Shown: in pieces, positions 19,301 through 28,387 of the stretch | How positions within the stretch are numbered: the stretch's first letter is position 1 | How the letters are laid out: each line of letters begins with the position of its first letter | Source: Desmonostoc muscorum FACHB-395 | Lineage (GTDB): Bacteria > Cyanobacteriota > Cyanobacteriia > Cyanobacteriales > Nostocaceae | Assembly: GCF_014698035.1 (NCBI RefSeq) | Contig: NZ_JACJSF010000023.1 | Span: forward strand, 1-64,000 | DNA: 64,000 bases | Direction of reading: 5' to 3' | Notes under the pieces: model-generated | What the model was told of the DNA's origin: nothing | Seen by the model: only the letters and a program-made list of their open reading frames with translations | The model's database searches: none | Made by a program: the position numbers and the translations under genes

Positions 19301-20561
19301 GGTTATGGCTCATACTCCGTTCTGGTTGCAACTGTTCTACCAGATACTCAAAGGGAATGTCTTGATGAGAGTATGCATCTAAACAATTTTGGCGAGTTTG
19401 TTGCAGGAACTCGATAAAACTTTGCTCAGGCTTGATTTGGTTACGCAGTATTAAAGTATTGACAAAAAAGCCAATTAATCCTTCCGTATGGCTATGGGTG
19501 CGGTTAGCAATAGGAGAACCAATACATAAGTCTTCTTGGCGACTGTAACGAGAAAGCAAAATATTGAAAGCCGCCAACAAAGTCATAAACAAACTTGTCC
19601 CTTGCTGTTGACTTAGAGTTTTAATGGCAAGAGTTAAGTCAGCCGATAAAGAATAGCGATCGCGATCGCCTCGGTAGCTTTGCAATGCTGGACGAGGATA
19701 ATCGGTAGGCAATTCCAGTAATGGAGGAGCATCACTGAGTTGATTTTTCCAGTAGTTGATCTGGGTTTCTAATACCTCTCCTTGTAACCAGTGGCGTTGC
19801 CAGTTTGCGTAGTCGCTGTATTGAATGGGTAATGGTGCAAGAGTTGGGGTATGACCTTGGGCAAAGGCGGTATAGACTTCCCGTAACTCACGGACAAAGA
19901 CCCCCATTGACCAGCCATCACTAATAATGTGGTGCATAATTATGAGCAACACATATTTGTGATCCTTCAATTGCAGCAGTTTTGCTTTAAATAAAGGGCT
20001 AGTGTTTAAGTCAAAGGGTTCTTGAACATAAGCATCGATAAAACGCTGAACGGTTGTTTCTTGATTCCCAGTCCCTAGTACCTGGTACGTTAAAACTTCG
20101 ATGTCGTCTAAATTTGCGATCGCAACCTGGGGTTGTCCTGCCACTGTGGGAAAATACATCCTCAGACTCTCGTGCCGATTCAGCAGATAAGCCAAACTAG
20201 AATACAGGGCATCAATATTGAGATTTCCATCCAGTTGTAAAGCGATCGGCATATTATAACTAGCTGATGGGCCTTGGAGTTGCCCTAACAGCCAGAGACG
20301 TTGTTGAGCAAAGGAAAGGGGTTTTGGGGCATCATCTGGTAAAGTTGGAATTTCCTCTGCCATGACAGATCCAGCTTTGGCAGAATTTAAGAAGGCTAAT
20401 ATATCTGCTTTGTTGGCTTGAATTTCTTGCTTGAGTTCAGAAGTTAAGGCGTTTTTACTACTACGAAGCCGTAACTTATCATCTTCAGCCCAAATTTTGC
20501 AGCCTATGTTCTGCAAACGAAGCATTAAAGAAACTATTTGCTGATTTTGTGTCATAGTCAT
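16374..20561 (-). CDS. aptD: Anabaenopeptin synthetase AptD (C-A-PCP-TE), last module
   Basis: A 1395-residue non-ribosomal peptide synthetase subunit that adds the last residue and releases the ring. In order: TubC-type docking domain (residues 1-60, QIVSLMLRLQNIGCKIWAED), condensation domain (about 75-500, HHIISDG at about 208), adenylation domain (about 520-1040, YTSGSTGRPKGV at about 685), carrier domain (LGGHSLL near 1065) and thioesterase (about 1120-1390, GYSSG near 1192, His in VPGNHGQM). The by-eye specificity code is DLAFGGCVNK, close to codes for Phe/Hty/Hph, so an aromatic or homoaromatic residue. Its A domain is strikingly like the first A domain of AptC. The start overlaps the aptC stop (ATGA), so translation is coupled. 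Cyclisation is expected onto the side-chain amine of D-Lys. Confidence 0.92.
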   Translation of the reverse strand: MTMTQNQQIVSLMLRLQNIGCKIWAEDDKLRLRSSKNALTSELKQEIQANKADILAFLNSAKAGSVMAEEIPTLPDDAPKPLSFAQQRLWLLGQLQGPSASYNMPIALQLDGNLNIDALYSSLAYLLNRHESLRMYFPTVAGQPQVAIANLDDIEVLTYQVLGTGNQETTVQRFIDAYVQEPFDLNTSPLFKAKLLQLKDHKYVLLIIMHHIISDGWSMGVFVRELREVYTAFAQGHTPTLAPLPIQYSDYANWQRHWLQGEVLETQINYWKNQLSDAPPLLELPTDYPRPALQSYRGDRDRYSLSADLTLAIKTLSQQQGTSLFMTLLAAFNILLSRYSRQEDLCIGSPIANRTHSHTEGLIGFFVNTLILRNQIKPEQSFIEFLQQTRQNCLDAYSHQDIPFEYLVEQLQPERSMSHNPLFQVMFALENNESPDLSLPELEIEWLPLSYPFAKFDLTLMVIESNNQLDLTWEYATDLFEKATIQRMAEQFEVLLKGIIDNPQQPINTLPLMTAPELLQLQRWNQTQNAYPDDKTLAEIFEQQVAKNPNNLALVFESQSLTYQQLNQKANQLAHYLIQNHKIKPDTLIGICVERSSEMIIGVLAILKAGGAYVPIDPNYPKERIEFMLEDSGTSVLLTQSFLLNQLPIAELKNPCQIICLDKETFTTLKENPSPQSMPNDLAYVIYTSGSTGRPKGVMIEHQAIVNLSLAWAETFQVKQNSRLLQFGSFSFDLSVAEIATTFVTGACLYLAKKETLLPSQILVDFLTHHKISHGFLSPSALSVLPQATLPDLQTIGVGGEACSAELVAQWGIEQHLFNCYGPTESTVNAAIALCHPNGKKPPIGQPLSNIRIYILDPHNQPLTPGIPGELCIAGVGLARGYLNRPDLTAQKFIEVELFGQIERIYKTGDLARWKSDGNLEYLGRIDNQIKLRGFRIELGEIESILLQHPSVKEAIVTLYKTESNQSLIAYVTGITNDLSTQLKNHLKSRLPDYMIPAQIIVLDELPLTPNGKVDRKSLPTPNGVIEGLYVAPRNEIEQQLAQVWSAVLEHQDIGIHNNFFDLGGHSLLAIKLLNNIQQVFGQHLSLSNLFQNPTIAQLAEQLCNTELQQSNPDLLLLQPQGNATPLFFLPGANGHGFYFRDLAINLGTERPVYGLETPGRDGSSALPESVVTHANQLIDILRQQQAKSPYILAGYSSGCAVAFEMASQLEKQGETVSLLAILDAGLVSQPEYFTDRAELDWIWQLIRRIEVLKGVSLGLQYDDLAAQPNDLARWNLAAEYLYRNNVLPEHSTLSLLKTNMKVMKGLTLNYANYQPNDPISAPIVLFRAQEVKEIVLQELQAFSDYNLPDWGWQPYTQKPVKVISVPGNHGQMLYEPNVKLLAAQLHNLMVNTAE

Positions 20562-23500
20562 AGTTCAATTTCCTCTTCGTCTGAGTTTAAAGGTTGTATA
20601 TCTGCTGTGGAAAAATTAACCCAAATGCAGCTATCTATATAATTTGCCAATTCGCTGAGGATAGGAGACTCAAATACTTGACGCAGTGGCAGTTCTACTT
20701 TAAAAGTGTCGCGGATGCGGTAGCACATTTGGGTGGCTAATAGGGAATGTCCTCCCAACTTGAAGAAGTTATCATGGCGGGCGATCGCTTCATATTTAAG
20801 CAGCTTCGCCCACAATTCGGCCAGCAATTTTTCTGTAGAGGTTACAGGCAATTCAATATTTGTTGATGAAATGGTTGCATTTGGTGCGGGTAAAGCTTTG
20901 CGATCTACTTTGCCATTTGGTGTTAGTGGCAGTTTTTCTAAAACAATAAAATGACTAGGAATCATATAATCTGGAAGAGTTTTTTCCAGATTATCTCGCC
21001 ATTCTTCTAATAACGCTGGCTCAACTTGATTGGTGCGATATTGTAATGGTTGGTTGGCATAATGCTGCCAAGGTTTCAACCGCAAATTTCCCTCTTGAGT
21101 AAATCGTGGTAGTGTCACTTTTCCAAGAATATTCCGTTGAAAAACAACATCGTAATCAGAAAATTCTGTGGGGCTATATTGGATGAAAGGCGTATAGGGC
21201 AAATCTCGTACTAAATTCCGAAAGGCTTCGGGTTCTATCCCTGATCTGACTTCGGCAACTGCGGCTTTTAAGTCTGAAACTGTACCATCCAATTGACTAA
21301 TTTTTTCTAACAGCACCATTTCTGAAGTTAGACGCGCATTCGGAATATTCTTAATACCTATAAAATCGGGTTGCTGAGTTGTTAAAATTCTCTCGATTTT
21401 TTCTAAATTGAGTTGCTCAGTTTGCCAATCTAACCATTCAGGTTCTGCAATTGGAGTATCTGTTTGATCCAAATGTAAAACAACGTCATAACGAAAACGG
21501 TTCATTTCCGTCTGCCCATAACCTCGTTTCATTTGGATTTGTACATGACTAATCCGAGGAAATTTTTGTTTTAGGGCAATAAATAAATTAGGGTCAATTA
21601 GTAACTCGCCTTCGGTGTGAATACTTTTTTGAATCTGTTGACGCAAATCCTTAATTGATAATTCATCAGGGGCGCGATTAAATTTAACTGCGGTATGAAA
21701 AACCTCTAGTAAATGGAGATTTCGCACATCTCCAATAAATATTTTTCCTTGATTCCTCACCGCACTAACAGCACCACCAATAACTTCTAGCAAGTAGTCC
21801 AAAGAAGGAAAATACTGAATAACAGAATTGAGTATTACCAGGTCATAATTATTTGTCTCAATATTGTTAAATTGATTAGCTGCACTTTGTTTTAAAGTAA
21901 CTTTTTCTTTGAGAGATTGCTGTGGAAGATGTTGTTCAATATAATGTAACCCTGCTGCGGCAATATCTGTACCCAGATACTTTTGACAATGGGGAGCAAT
22001 TTTTAACAATAACATCCCTGTCCCGCAACCGATTTCCCAGACCCGTTTGGGTGCAAGTTCTAGAATTTGGTCAATAGTTTTATCCCGCCATTCTTGCATT
22101 ACAACTTTGGGATAAGGTTTATCTGTATAGCTATCATTCCAGCTAGCCAAATTCAGCGTTGGGTCATCTTCTGGATCTTGTGATTTATGGTAAGCATCAT
22201 TGAAAACTTGTTGCCATAATTCCACCTGTTCACCTTGAAGGTCTTCATCCTCTGTTCCTGTTGGGACAATGTATGCTACTAGACGTTGATCGAAATCACT
22301 GTCTTCTCGTATAATGACAACTGCTTCCTGAATTTTTGAGTGTTTGAGTAAAGACGCTTCAATTTCACCTAATTCAATGCGGAAACCACGAAGTTTGACC
22401 TGGCGATCGATGCGACCTAAATATTGCAAATTGCCGTCAGGTAGCCAACGAGCTAAATCGCCAGTTTTATAAATCCGCTCAGTTTGGTTGAAGAGATTGA
22501 GGTCAATGAATTTTTCAGCACTCAGATCGGGACGATTCAAATAGCCCTGTGCTAAACCCCCACCTGCAATGCAGAGTTCCCCAGGAATACCAGGAGGAAG
22601 GGGTTGGTTATAGGTGTCTAGAATATAAATCCGGGTGTTAGCAATGGGCTTCCCGATAGATACCACAGCGCCTTGAGAATAGTTTTTTCTCTCAAAATTA
22701 TTTATCTGATAAATATCTGACCAAATAGTGGTTTCTGTCGGGCCATAAAGATTCCATAGTTCAGCACTTATTTCTAGTAGTTGATTAGCAAGTTCCCAGG
22801 TTAAAGCCTCACCGCCGCAGAGGATTTTTAGTTGTGTTGAACCTTTCCATCCGGCGGCTAATAATATGCGCCAAGTCGCTGGAGTCGCTTGCATGAAAGT
22901 GATACCATTAAGCAATTGTTCTGATAACTGTAAACTGTCAGAAGCAATTTCACGACTGACTAGAACAATTTTGGCTCCTACTATAAGAGGCAAATAAATT
23001 TCCAGTGCAGCAATATCAAAGGATATAGTGGTGATAGCCAGAAGAGTATCGGACGCAGCTATTCCAGGCTTTTCCTTCATTGAATATAAGAAATTCGTCA
23101 GTGAAGAGTGACAAACTGCTACACCTTTTGGCCTTCCCGTAGAACCAGAAGTATAAATTACATAAGCTAAATCATCAGGGCTACTTTGTAAGTTGAGATT
23201 ATTTGTTGGCTGATTAGCCCATGTTTCTTTTTCTAGAAATACTACTTGACAGGGGTTTTTTAGTTTTTCTAGGGGAAGTTGCTTTTTGATGGGGTTTGTT
23301 GTTAGTAATACAGAAGCATTACTATCTTCGAGCATTAAATGAATGCGTTCTTGAGGATAACTCGGATCAATCGGCACATAAGCACCACCCGCTTTGAGGA
23401 TACCAAACAAGCCAATTACCATTAAGAGCGATCGCTCCACACAAATCGCAATCAAAGGATTATCAGGTAATTGTTGCTCCCTTTTGAGTTCCAACAAATA

Positions 23501-26500
23501 ATGGGCTAGCTGATTAGCTTGTTGGTTGAGTTCTTGATAACTCAGGCTTTGATTTTCAAACACCACCGCAATGTTATCGGGCGTTTGTGCTGCTTGTTGT
23601 TCAAACAGACTCACCAAAGTCTGATTTTGGGGATAATTGATATTGGTTTGATTCCAAATTTGCAGTTGTTGAATTTCTGCGGTTGTGATTAAGGGTAGTT
23701 TACTGATTGGTTGTTGGGGATTTTGGGCGATTGCTTCCAACAAGACTTCAAAGTGTCCCGCCATCCGTTGAATTGTTTCTACTTCAAATAAATCTGTGGC
23801 ATATTCCCACATACAATGCAGTTGGCCGCCCCTTTCGCAAAGATCCAGTGTTAGGTCAAACTTGGCAAATGGTAAACTTTGCTCTAAATATTGAATATCA
23901 AGCCCTGATAAACTAATATTTTTCCCCGCTTCTTGAGTATTTTGGAACACCATCATCACTTGGAATAAGGGATTATGGCTCAGACTGCGTTCTGGTTGTA
24001 ACTGTTCTACTAAATACTCAAAGGGAATATCTTGATGAGCGTAGGCATCTAGGCAAGTTTGGCGGGTTTGTTGGAGTAACTGACTAAATCCTTGCTCTGG
24101 CTTAATTTTGCTCCGCAATACTAAGGTGTTTACAAAAAAGCCAATCAATGATTCTGTGTTGCTATGGGTGCGGTTAGCGATCGCAGAACCAATACATAAA
24201 TCCTCTTGACGGCTGTAACGAGATAGTAAAATACTAAAAGCCGTTAACAGGGTCATAAACAAACTAACCCCGTGTTTTTGACTGACAATTTTGAGTTTCT
24301 GAGTCAGTTCACTGCTTAAAGGATATTCCTCACGCCCACCTTGGTAACTTTGTTGCGCTGGACGGGGATGATCGGTAGGCAAATCCAGCAATCGGGGAGC
24401 ATCGCCTAGTTGTTGTTTCCAGTAATTTTCCTGGCTTTCTAAAATCTCCCCTTGTAACCAACTGCGCTGCCAAGCTGCATAATCGCTATACTGAATCGGC
24501 AATGGTGACAAATTCGGAGTATACCCCGCAGCCAAAGCAGCATAAGCTTGTTCCCATTCGCGCTTAAATACACCCATTGACCAGCCATCGCTGATAATGT
24601 GGTGCATATTAATCATCAGTACATTTTTCTGTTCGCTAAGTTGCAGCAGTTGTGCTTTGAACAGGGGGCCAGTATTTAAATCGAAGGGTTCTTGAGCATG
24701 GGTATCGGCTAAACGTTGTACAGTTTCTGCTTGAGACTGAGGATCGAGTGACTGTAAATCTGCGATTGTCAGTACTTCTATATCCTCTGAATTTTGGACG
24801 ACTACTTGCGCCTCTCCCTCCAGTGCTGGAAAATAAGTGCGTAGAATGGCATGGCGAGCGAGGAGATAATCAAAACTTGCACGCAACGCCTCTATATTTA
24901 ACTTGCCGTCAAGTTGCAGTGCTGTTGACATATTGTAGGTAGCCGAGGTTCCTATGCCTTCAAGTTGGTCTAAAAACCAGAGTCTTGATTGGGAATAGGA
25001 CAAAATCTTAGGATCATTTTCAGGCTGTGGTGTAATGGGTGGTAAGGTGACACTGGAAGTAGCCTTGTCAATTTCTCCTGCCAACTCAGACAAAACACTT
25101 TGCTCAAATACCTTGCGGACAGGCACTTCTACCCCAAAACTGTCACGAATACGAGTAACTAATTGGGTTGCTAATAAAGAATGTCCCCCCAGTTCAAAGA
25201 AGTTATCTTGACGACCGATAGACTTAGCTTTTAAAAGACTTTGCCATAAAGTAGCCAGCAGTTCTTCAGTTGGAGAAACAAGGGCTTCAAAGTTAGTATA
25301 AGTAGCTGTATCTGGTGCTGGTAATACTCTACGATCTAGCTTACCGTTAGGGGTAAGGGGCAACTGATCCAATACCATAATCTGGCTAGGAATCATATAA
25401 TTCGGCAGGCGAATTTTCAGGTAGTCTTTGAGTTGACTCACTAAATTGCTGGATTTTTCCGATGCCGTGACATAAGCTACTAACCTGGGATTATTATCAG
25501 TTTCATATAAAATAACAACAGCTTCGTTAACTAAAGAGTGCTGCAATAATAGCGATTCAATTTCACCCAATTCAACTCGAAAGCCCCGTAATTTAACTTG
25601 ATCGTCAATGCGACCGAGATATTCAAGATTTCCATCATCTCTCCATCTTGCCAAGTCGCCAGTTTTGTAAATTCGCTCAGTTTTGCCAAATATTTCAACT
25701 TCAACAAATTTTTCAGAGGTAGTTTCAGGACGATTGAGATAGCCTCGTGCTAAACCAACGCCAGCGATACACAATTCCCCAGGTATTCCTGCGGGTAATG
25801 GTTGATTGTGAGCATCTAATATATAGATGCGGATATTAGACAACGGTTTACCAATGGGCGGTTTTTTTCCATTATGATCACACAGAGCGATCGCAGCACT
25901 AACCGTAGATTCCGTAGGCCCGTAGCAATTAAATAAACGCCGTTCTGTTCCCCACTGTGCTACCAATTCTGCTGAACAAGCCTCACCACCAACAGTTAGA
26001 CATTGTAAATCGGGTAAGGTCGCTTGAGGTAAGACAGATAAGGCCGAAGGAGATAAAAAGCTGTGGGTAATTTTGCGATTGCTTAAGAAGTCAACTAAAA
26101 TTTGGCTGGGTAATAAGGTATCTTTTTGAGCAAGATATAAGCAAGCACCAGTGACAAAGGTAGTTGCAATTTCAGCGACAGATAAATCGAAACTAAAAGA
26201 ACCAAACTGAAGCAAATGGCTATTGTCTTGAACTTGAAAAGTTTTAGCCCAGACTAAGCTGAGATTGACAATTGCGCGATGCTCAATCATCACCCCCTTT
26301 GGTCGCCCCGTTGAACCAGAGGTATAAATTATATAAGCTAAATTATCAGGAGTAGTTTTAGAATTGGGATTATCTATTGATTCTTGGGCAAAAGTTTCCT
26401 CATCCAAACAAATGACCTGGTATTTGAGTTTAGCTAGAGGTAATTGTTCTTTAAGGTGACTTTGGGTCAGCAATACCGATGACCCACAATCTTCTAACAT

Positions 26501-28294
26501 AAACTCAATCCGTTCTTTGGGATAATTGGGGTCAATCGGTACATAAGCTCCACCTGCTTTAAGAATACCGAGTAAACCAATAATCATTTCTAAAGACCGT
26601 TCAACGCAGATACCAATTAAAGTGTCTGGCTTAATTTGATAATTTTGAATTAAATAATGAGCTAGTTGGTTTGCTTTTTGATTAAGTTGTTGGTAGGTTA
26701 AGCTTTGAGATTCAAATACTAAAGCGAGATTATTAGGGTTTTTGGCAGCTTGAGCTTCAAACAAGTCAACCAAAGTTTGATTTAGGGGATAATCAGTTTT
26801 AGTTTGATTCCAGTTTTGGAGTTGCTGACGTTCACTTTCTGCGATTAATGGCAGATTATTAATATTTTGTTGAGGATTATCAACAATTCCCTGAAGTAAA
26901 ACGGCAAAATGCCCCGTCAGCCGTTGAATGGTTTTAGCGTCAAACAAATCGGTTGCGTATTCCCATTCTCCTACCAAGCCTTGAGGAGTTTCACGGAACA
27001 TCAGCGACAAATCAAACAGCGTCGTTGTGTTTTCCCACTCAAAACGGGTTAGAGATAATCCAGGAGTTTCTAGTTTCTCTTGGGTTCCACTTTGCAAACC
27101 AAACGCCACTTGAAATAGGGGATGATGAGAAAGCGATCGCTCTAAACCCAATTCATCGACTAGTTTCTCAAAGGGGAAATCTTGATGGTCATAAGCATCT
27201 AGGGTTACTTGCTTGACTCGTTCGAGTAATTCTAAGAAACTTGGATTCCCTTGCAGATTGGTACGTAATGCCAAGGTATTGACAAAAAAGCCAATTAGGG
27301 CTTCTGTCTCACGACGATTACGATTAGCGATCGCAGAACCAACTACAATATCCTGTTGACCACTGTAGCGCGACAATAACAGCGTAAATGCTGCAAGCAT
27401 TGTCATAAACAGGGTAGTTCCTGACTCCTGACTCAAACGCTTTAATTTCTGCGTTAAATCTTGATTGAGTTCTAAAAACTCACTCCGTCCCCTAAAACTT
27501 TGCACTGATGGGCGGGGTCTATCTGTGGGCAATTCTAACAGAGGCGCGACTCCGGCTAATTGTTTTTGCCAGTAATTGAGTTGGGTTTGTAGTACCTCTC
27601 CCTGCAACCACTGTCTTTGCCAGTGGGCGAAATCGGCATATTGTAGAGATAATTCGGATAAAGGAGAAGCTTTTCCAGCGCAGAAAGCAGTATAAAGGCT
27701 GAACAATTCTCGGCGAAAGATGTCCATTGACCAGCCATCACAAACAATATGATGGATAACCAGCAACAGCAGATGGGATTGATCGGCTAGTTGCAACAAC
27801 TTTACCCGCAGTAAAGGAGGGTTTGATAAGTCAAATGACTGTTGTAATTCTTCTGCTGCTAACTGCTGCGCCTTGCTTAACTGGTCTGCTTGTGTCAATT
27901 GTCGCCAGTCTAGTATCTGCATCTTGAGTTGAGGATGAGGATGAATCATCTGTATCGGCGACTCATCGACAACAGAGAAACTAGTACGTAAGACCTCATG
28001 ACGTTGAACAATTTCTGCGATCGCTTTTTCTAACGCAGTTATATTCAACAATCCGCGAATCTGCCAGAAAAACGGTACGTTATAGACACAATTTTCGCCT
28101 TCTAGTTGGTCGAGAAACCACAGTCTTTGTTGGGCAAAGGAAAGGGGAAGGGGTTGCTCTCTTGAAACGGGTGTTAGGGGTGGAGTTAGCCTGTTATTAT
28201 TTTGTGTAGATTGTTGTTGTTTTTTCAGTTTTTGTAAAACTAATTCTCGTTTTTCTGGTGAAAGTCCTTCTAGACGTTTTAGTATATCGCTCAT
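20558..28294 (-). CDS. aptC: Anabaenopeptin synthetase AptC (C-A-PCP-C-A-NMT-PCP)
   Basis: A 2578-residue two-module subunit. Module 1: C (HHIVCDG about residue 180), A (YTSGSTGRPKGV about 655), PCP (LGGHSLL about 1033). Module 2: C (HHIISDG about 1229), A (YTSGSTGRPKGV about 1713) interrupted after its core by an N-methyltransferase (about 1985-2400, SAM motif VWEIGCGTG near 2085), then PCP (LGGHSLL about 2515). The by-eye code for A1 is DLAFTGCVSK, close to the DLGFTGCV type found for Hty/Hph in cyanobacterial synthetases. For A2 it is DILQLGLIWK, the usual glycine code, so with the methyltransferase this position should be N-methyl-Gly. The architecture matches AptC of known anabaenopeptin clusters. 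The ATG at 28294 lies 93 bases after aptB, across a dispersed repeat. Confidence 0.93.
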   Translation of the reverse strand: MSDILKRLEGLSPEKRELVLQKLKKQQQSTQNNNRLTPPLTPVSREQPLPLSFAQQRLWFLDQLEGENCVYNVPFFWQIRGLLNITALEKAIAEIVQRHEVLRTSFSVVDESPIQMIHPHPQLKMQILDWRQLTQADQLSKAQQLAAEELQQSFDLSNPPLLRVKLLQLADQSHLLLLVIHHIVCDGWSMDIFRRELFSLYTAFCAGKASPLSELSLQYADFAHWQRQWLQGEVLQTQLNYWQKQLAGVAPLLELPTDRPRPSVQSFRGRSEFLELNQDLTQKLKRLSQESGTTLFMTMLAAFTLLLSRYSGQQDIVVGSAIANRNRRETEALIGFFVNTLALRTNLQGNPSFLELLERVKQVTLDAYDHQDFPFEKLVDELGLERSLSHHPLFQVAFGLQSGTQEKLETPGLSLTRFEWENTTTLFDLSLMFRETPQGLVGEWEYATDLFDAKTIQRLTGHFAVLLQGIVDNPQQNINNLPLIAESERQQLQNWNQTKTDYPLNQTLVDLFEAQAAKNPNNLALVFESQSLTYQQLNQKANQLAHYLIQNYQIKPDTLIGICVERSLEMIIGLLGILKAGGAYVPIDPNYPKERIEFMLEDCGSSVLLTQSHLKEQLPLAKLKYQVICLDEETFAQESIDNPNSKTTPDNLAYIIYTSGSTGRPKGVMIEHRAIVNLSLVWAKTFQVQDNSHLLQFGSFSFDLSVAEIATTFVTGACLYLAQKDTLLPSQILVDFLSNRKITHSFLSPSALSVLPQATLPDLQCLTVGGEACSAELVAQWGTERRLFNCYGPTESTVSAAIALCDHNGKKPPIGKPLSNIRIYILDAHNQPLPAGIPGELCIAGVGLARGYLNRPETTSEKFVEVEIFGKTERIYKTGDLARWRDDGNLEYLGRIDDQVKLRGFRVELGEIESLLLQHSLVNEAVVILYETDNNPRLVAYVTASEKSSNLVSQLKDYLKIRLPNYMIPSQIMVLDQLPLTPNGKLDRRVLPAPDTATYTNFEALVSPTEELLATLWQSLLKAKSIGRQDNFFELGGHSLLATQLVTRIRDSFGVEVPVRKVFEQSVLSELAGEIDKATSSVTLPPITPQPENDPKILSYSQSRLWFLDQLEGIGTSATYNMSTALQLDGKLNIEALRASFDYLLARHAILRTYFPALEGEAQVVVQNSEDIEVLTIADLQSLDPQSQAETVQRLADTHAQEPFDLNTGPLFKAQLLQLSEQKNVLMINMHHIISDGWSMGVFKREWEQAYAALAAGYTPNLSPLPIQYSDYAAWQRSWLQGEILESQENYWKQQLGDAPRLLDLPTDHPRPAQQSYQGGREEYPLSSELTQKLKIVSQKHGVSLFMTLLTAFSILLSRYSRQEDLCIGSAIANRTHSNTESLIGFFVNTLVLRSKIKPEQGFSQLLQQTRQTCLDAYAHQDIPFEYLVEQLQPERSLSHNPLFQVMMVFQNTQEAGKNISLSGLDIQYLEQSLPFAKFDLTLDLCERGGQLHCMWEYATDLFEVETIQRMAGHFEVLLEAIAQNPQQPISKLPLITTAEIQQLQIWNQTNINYPQNQTLVSLFEQQAAQTPDNIAVVFENQSLSYQELNQQANQLAHYLLELKREQQLPDNPLIAICVERSLLMVIGLFGILKAGGAYVPIDPSYPQERIHLMLEDSNASVLLTTNPIKKQLPLEKLKNPCQVVFLEKETWANQPTNNLNLQSSPDDLAYVIYTSGSTGRPKGVAVCHSSLTNFLYSMKEKPGIAASDTLLAITTISFDIAALEIYLPLIVGAKIVLVSREIASDSLQLSEQLLNGITFMQATPATWRILLAAGWKGSTQLKILCGGEALTWELANQLLEISAELWNLYGPTETTIWSDIYQINNFERKNYSQGAVVSIGKPIANTRIYILDTYNQPLPPGIPGELCIAGGGLAQGYLNRPDLSAEKFIDLNLFNQTERIYKTGDLARWLPDGNLQYLGRIDRQVKLRGFRIELGEIEASLLKHSKIQEAVVIIREDSDFDQRLVAYIVPTGTEDEDLQGEQVELWQQVFNDAYHKSQDPEDDPTLNLASWNDSYTDKPYPKVVMQEWRDKTIDQILELAPKRVWEIGCGTGMLLLKIAPHCQKYLGTDIAAAGLHYIEQHLPQQSLKEKVTLKQSAANQFNNIETNNYDLVILNSVIQYFPSLDYLLEVIGGAVSAVRNQGKIFIGDVRNLHLLEVFHTAVKFNRAPDELSIKDLRQQIQKSIHTEGELLIDPNLFIALKQKFPRISHVQIQMKRGYGQTEMNRFRYDVVLHLDQTDTPIAEPEWLDWQTEQLNLEKIERILTTQQPDFIGIKNIPNARLTSEMVLLEKISQLDGTVSDLKAAVAEVRSGIEPEAFRNLVRDLPYTPFIQYSPTEFSDYDVVFQRNILGKVTLPRFTQEGNLRLKPWQHYANQPLQYRTNQVEPALLEEWRDNLEKTLPDYMIPSHFIVLEKLPLTPNGKVDRKALPAPNATISSTNIELPVTSTEKLLAELWAKLLKYEAIARHDNFFKLGGHSLLATQMCYRIRDTFKVELPLRQVFESPILSELANYIDSCIWVNFSTADIQPLNSDEEEIEL

Positions 28295-28327
28295 AATATT
28301 TATTGTTTAAAATTAATTTTTTATCGA

Positions 28328-28356
28328 ACCACAGAGACGCAGAGAACACAGAGAGA
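28328..28356. repeat. ACCACAGAGACGCAGAG dispersed repeat between aptB and aptC
   Basis: Copies of a 9-10 base unit (CAGAGACG, CAGAGAACA, CAGAGAG) fill the aptB-aptC spacer. This sequence type recurs in many cyanobacterial intergenic regions. It leaves the operon order intact. Confidence 0.6.
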
Positions 28357-28387
28357 TAACAAAAATATTGAGTAGTTGAATTAATAT

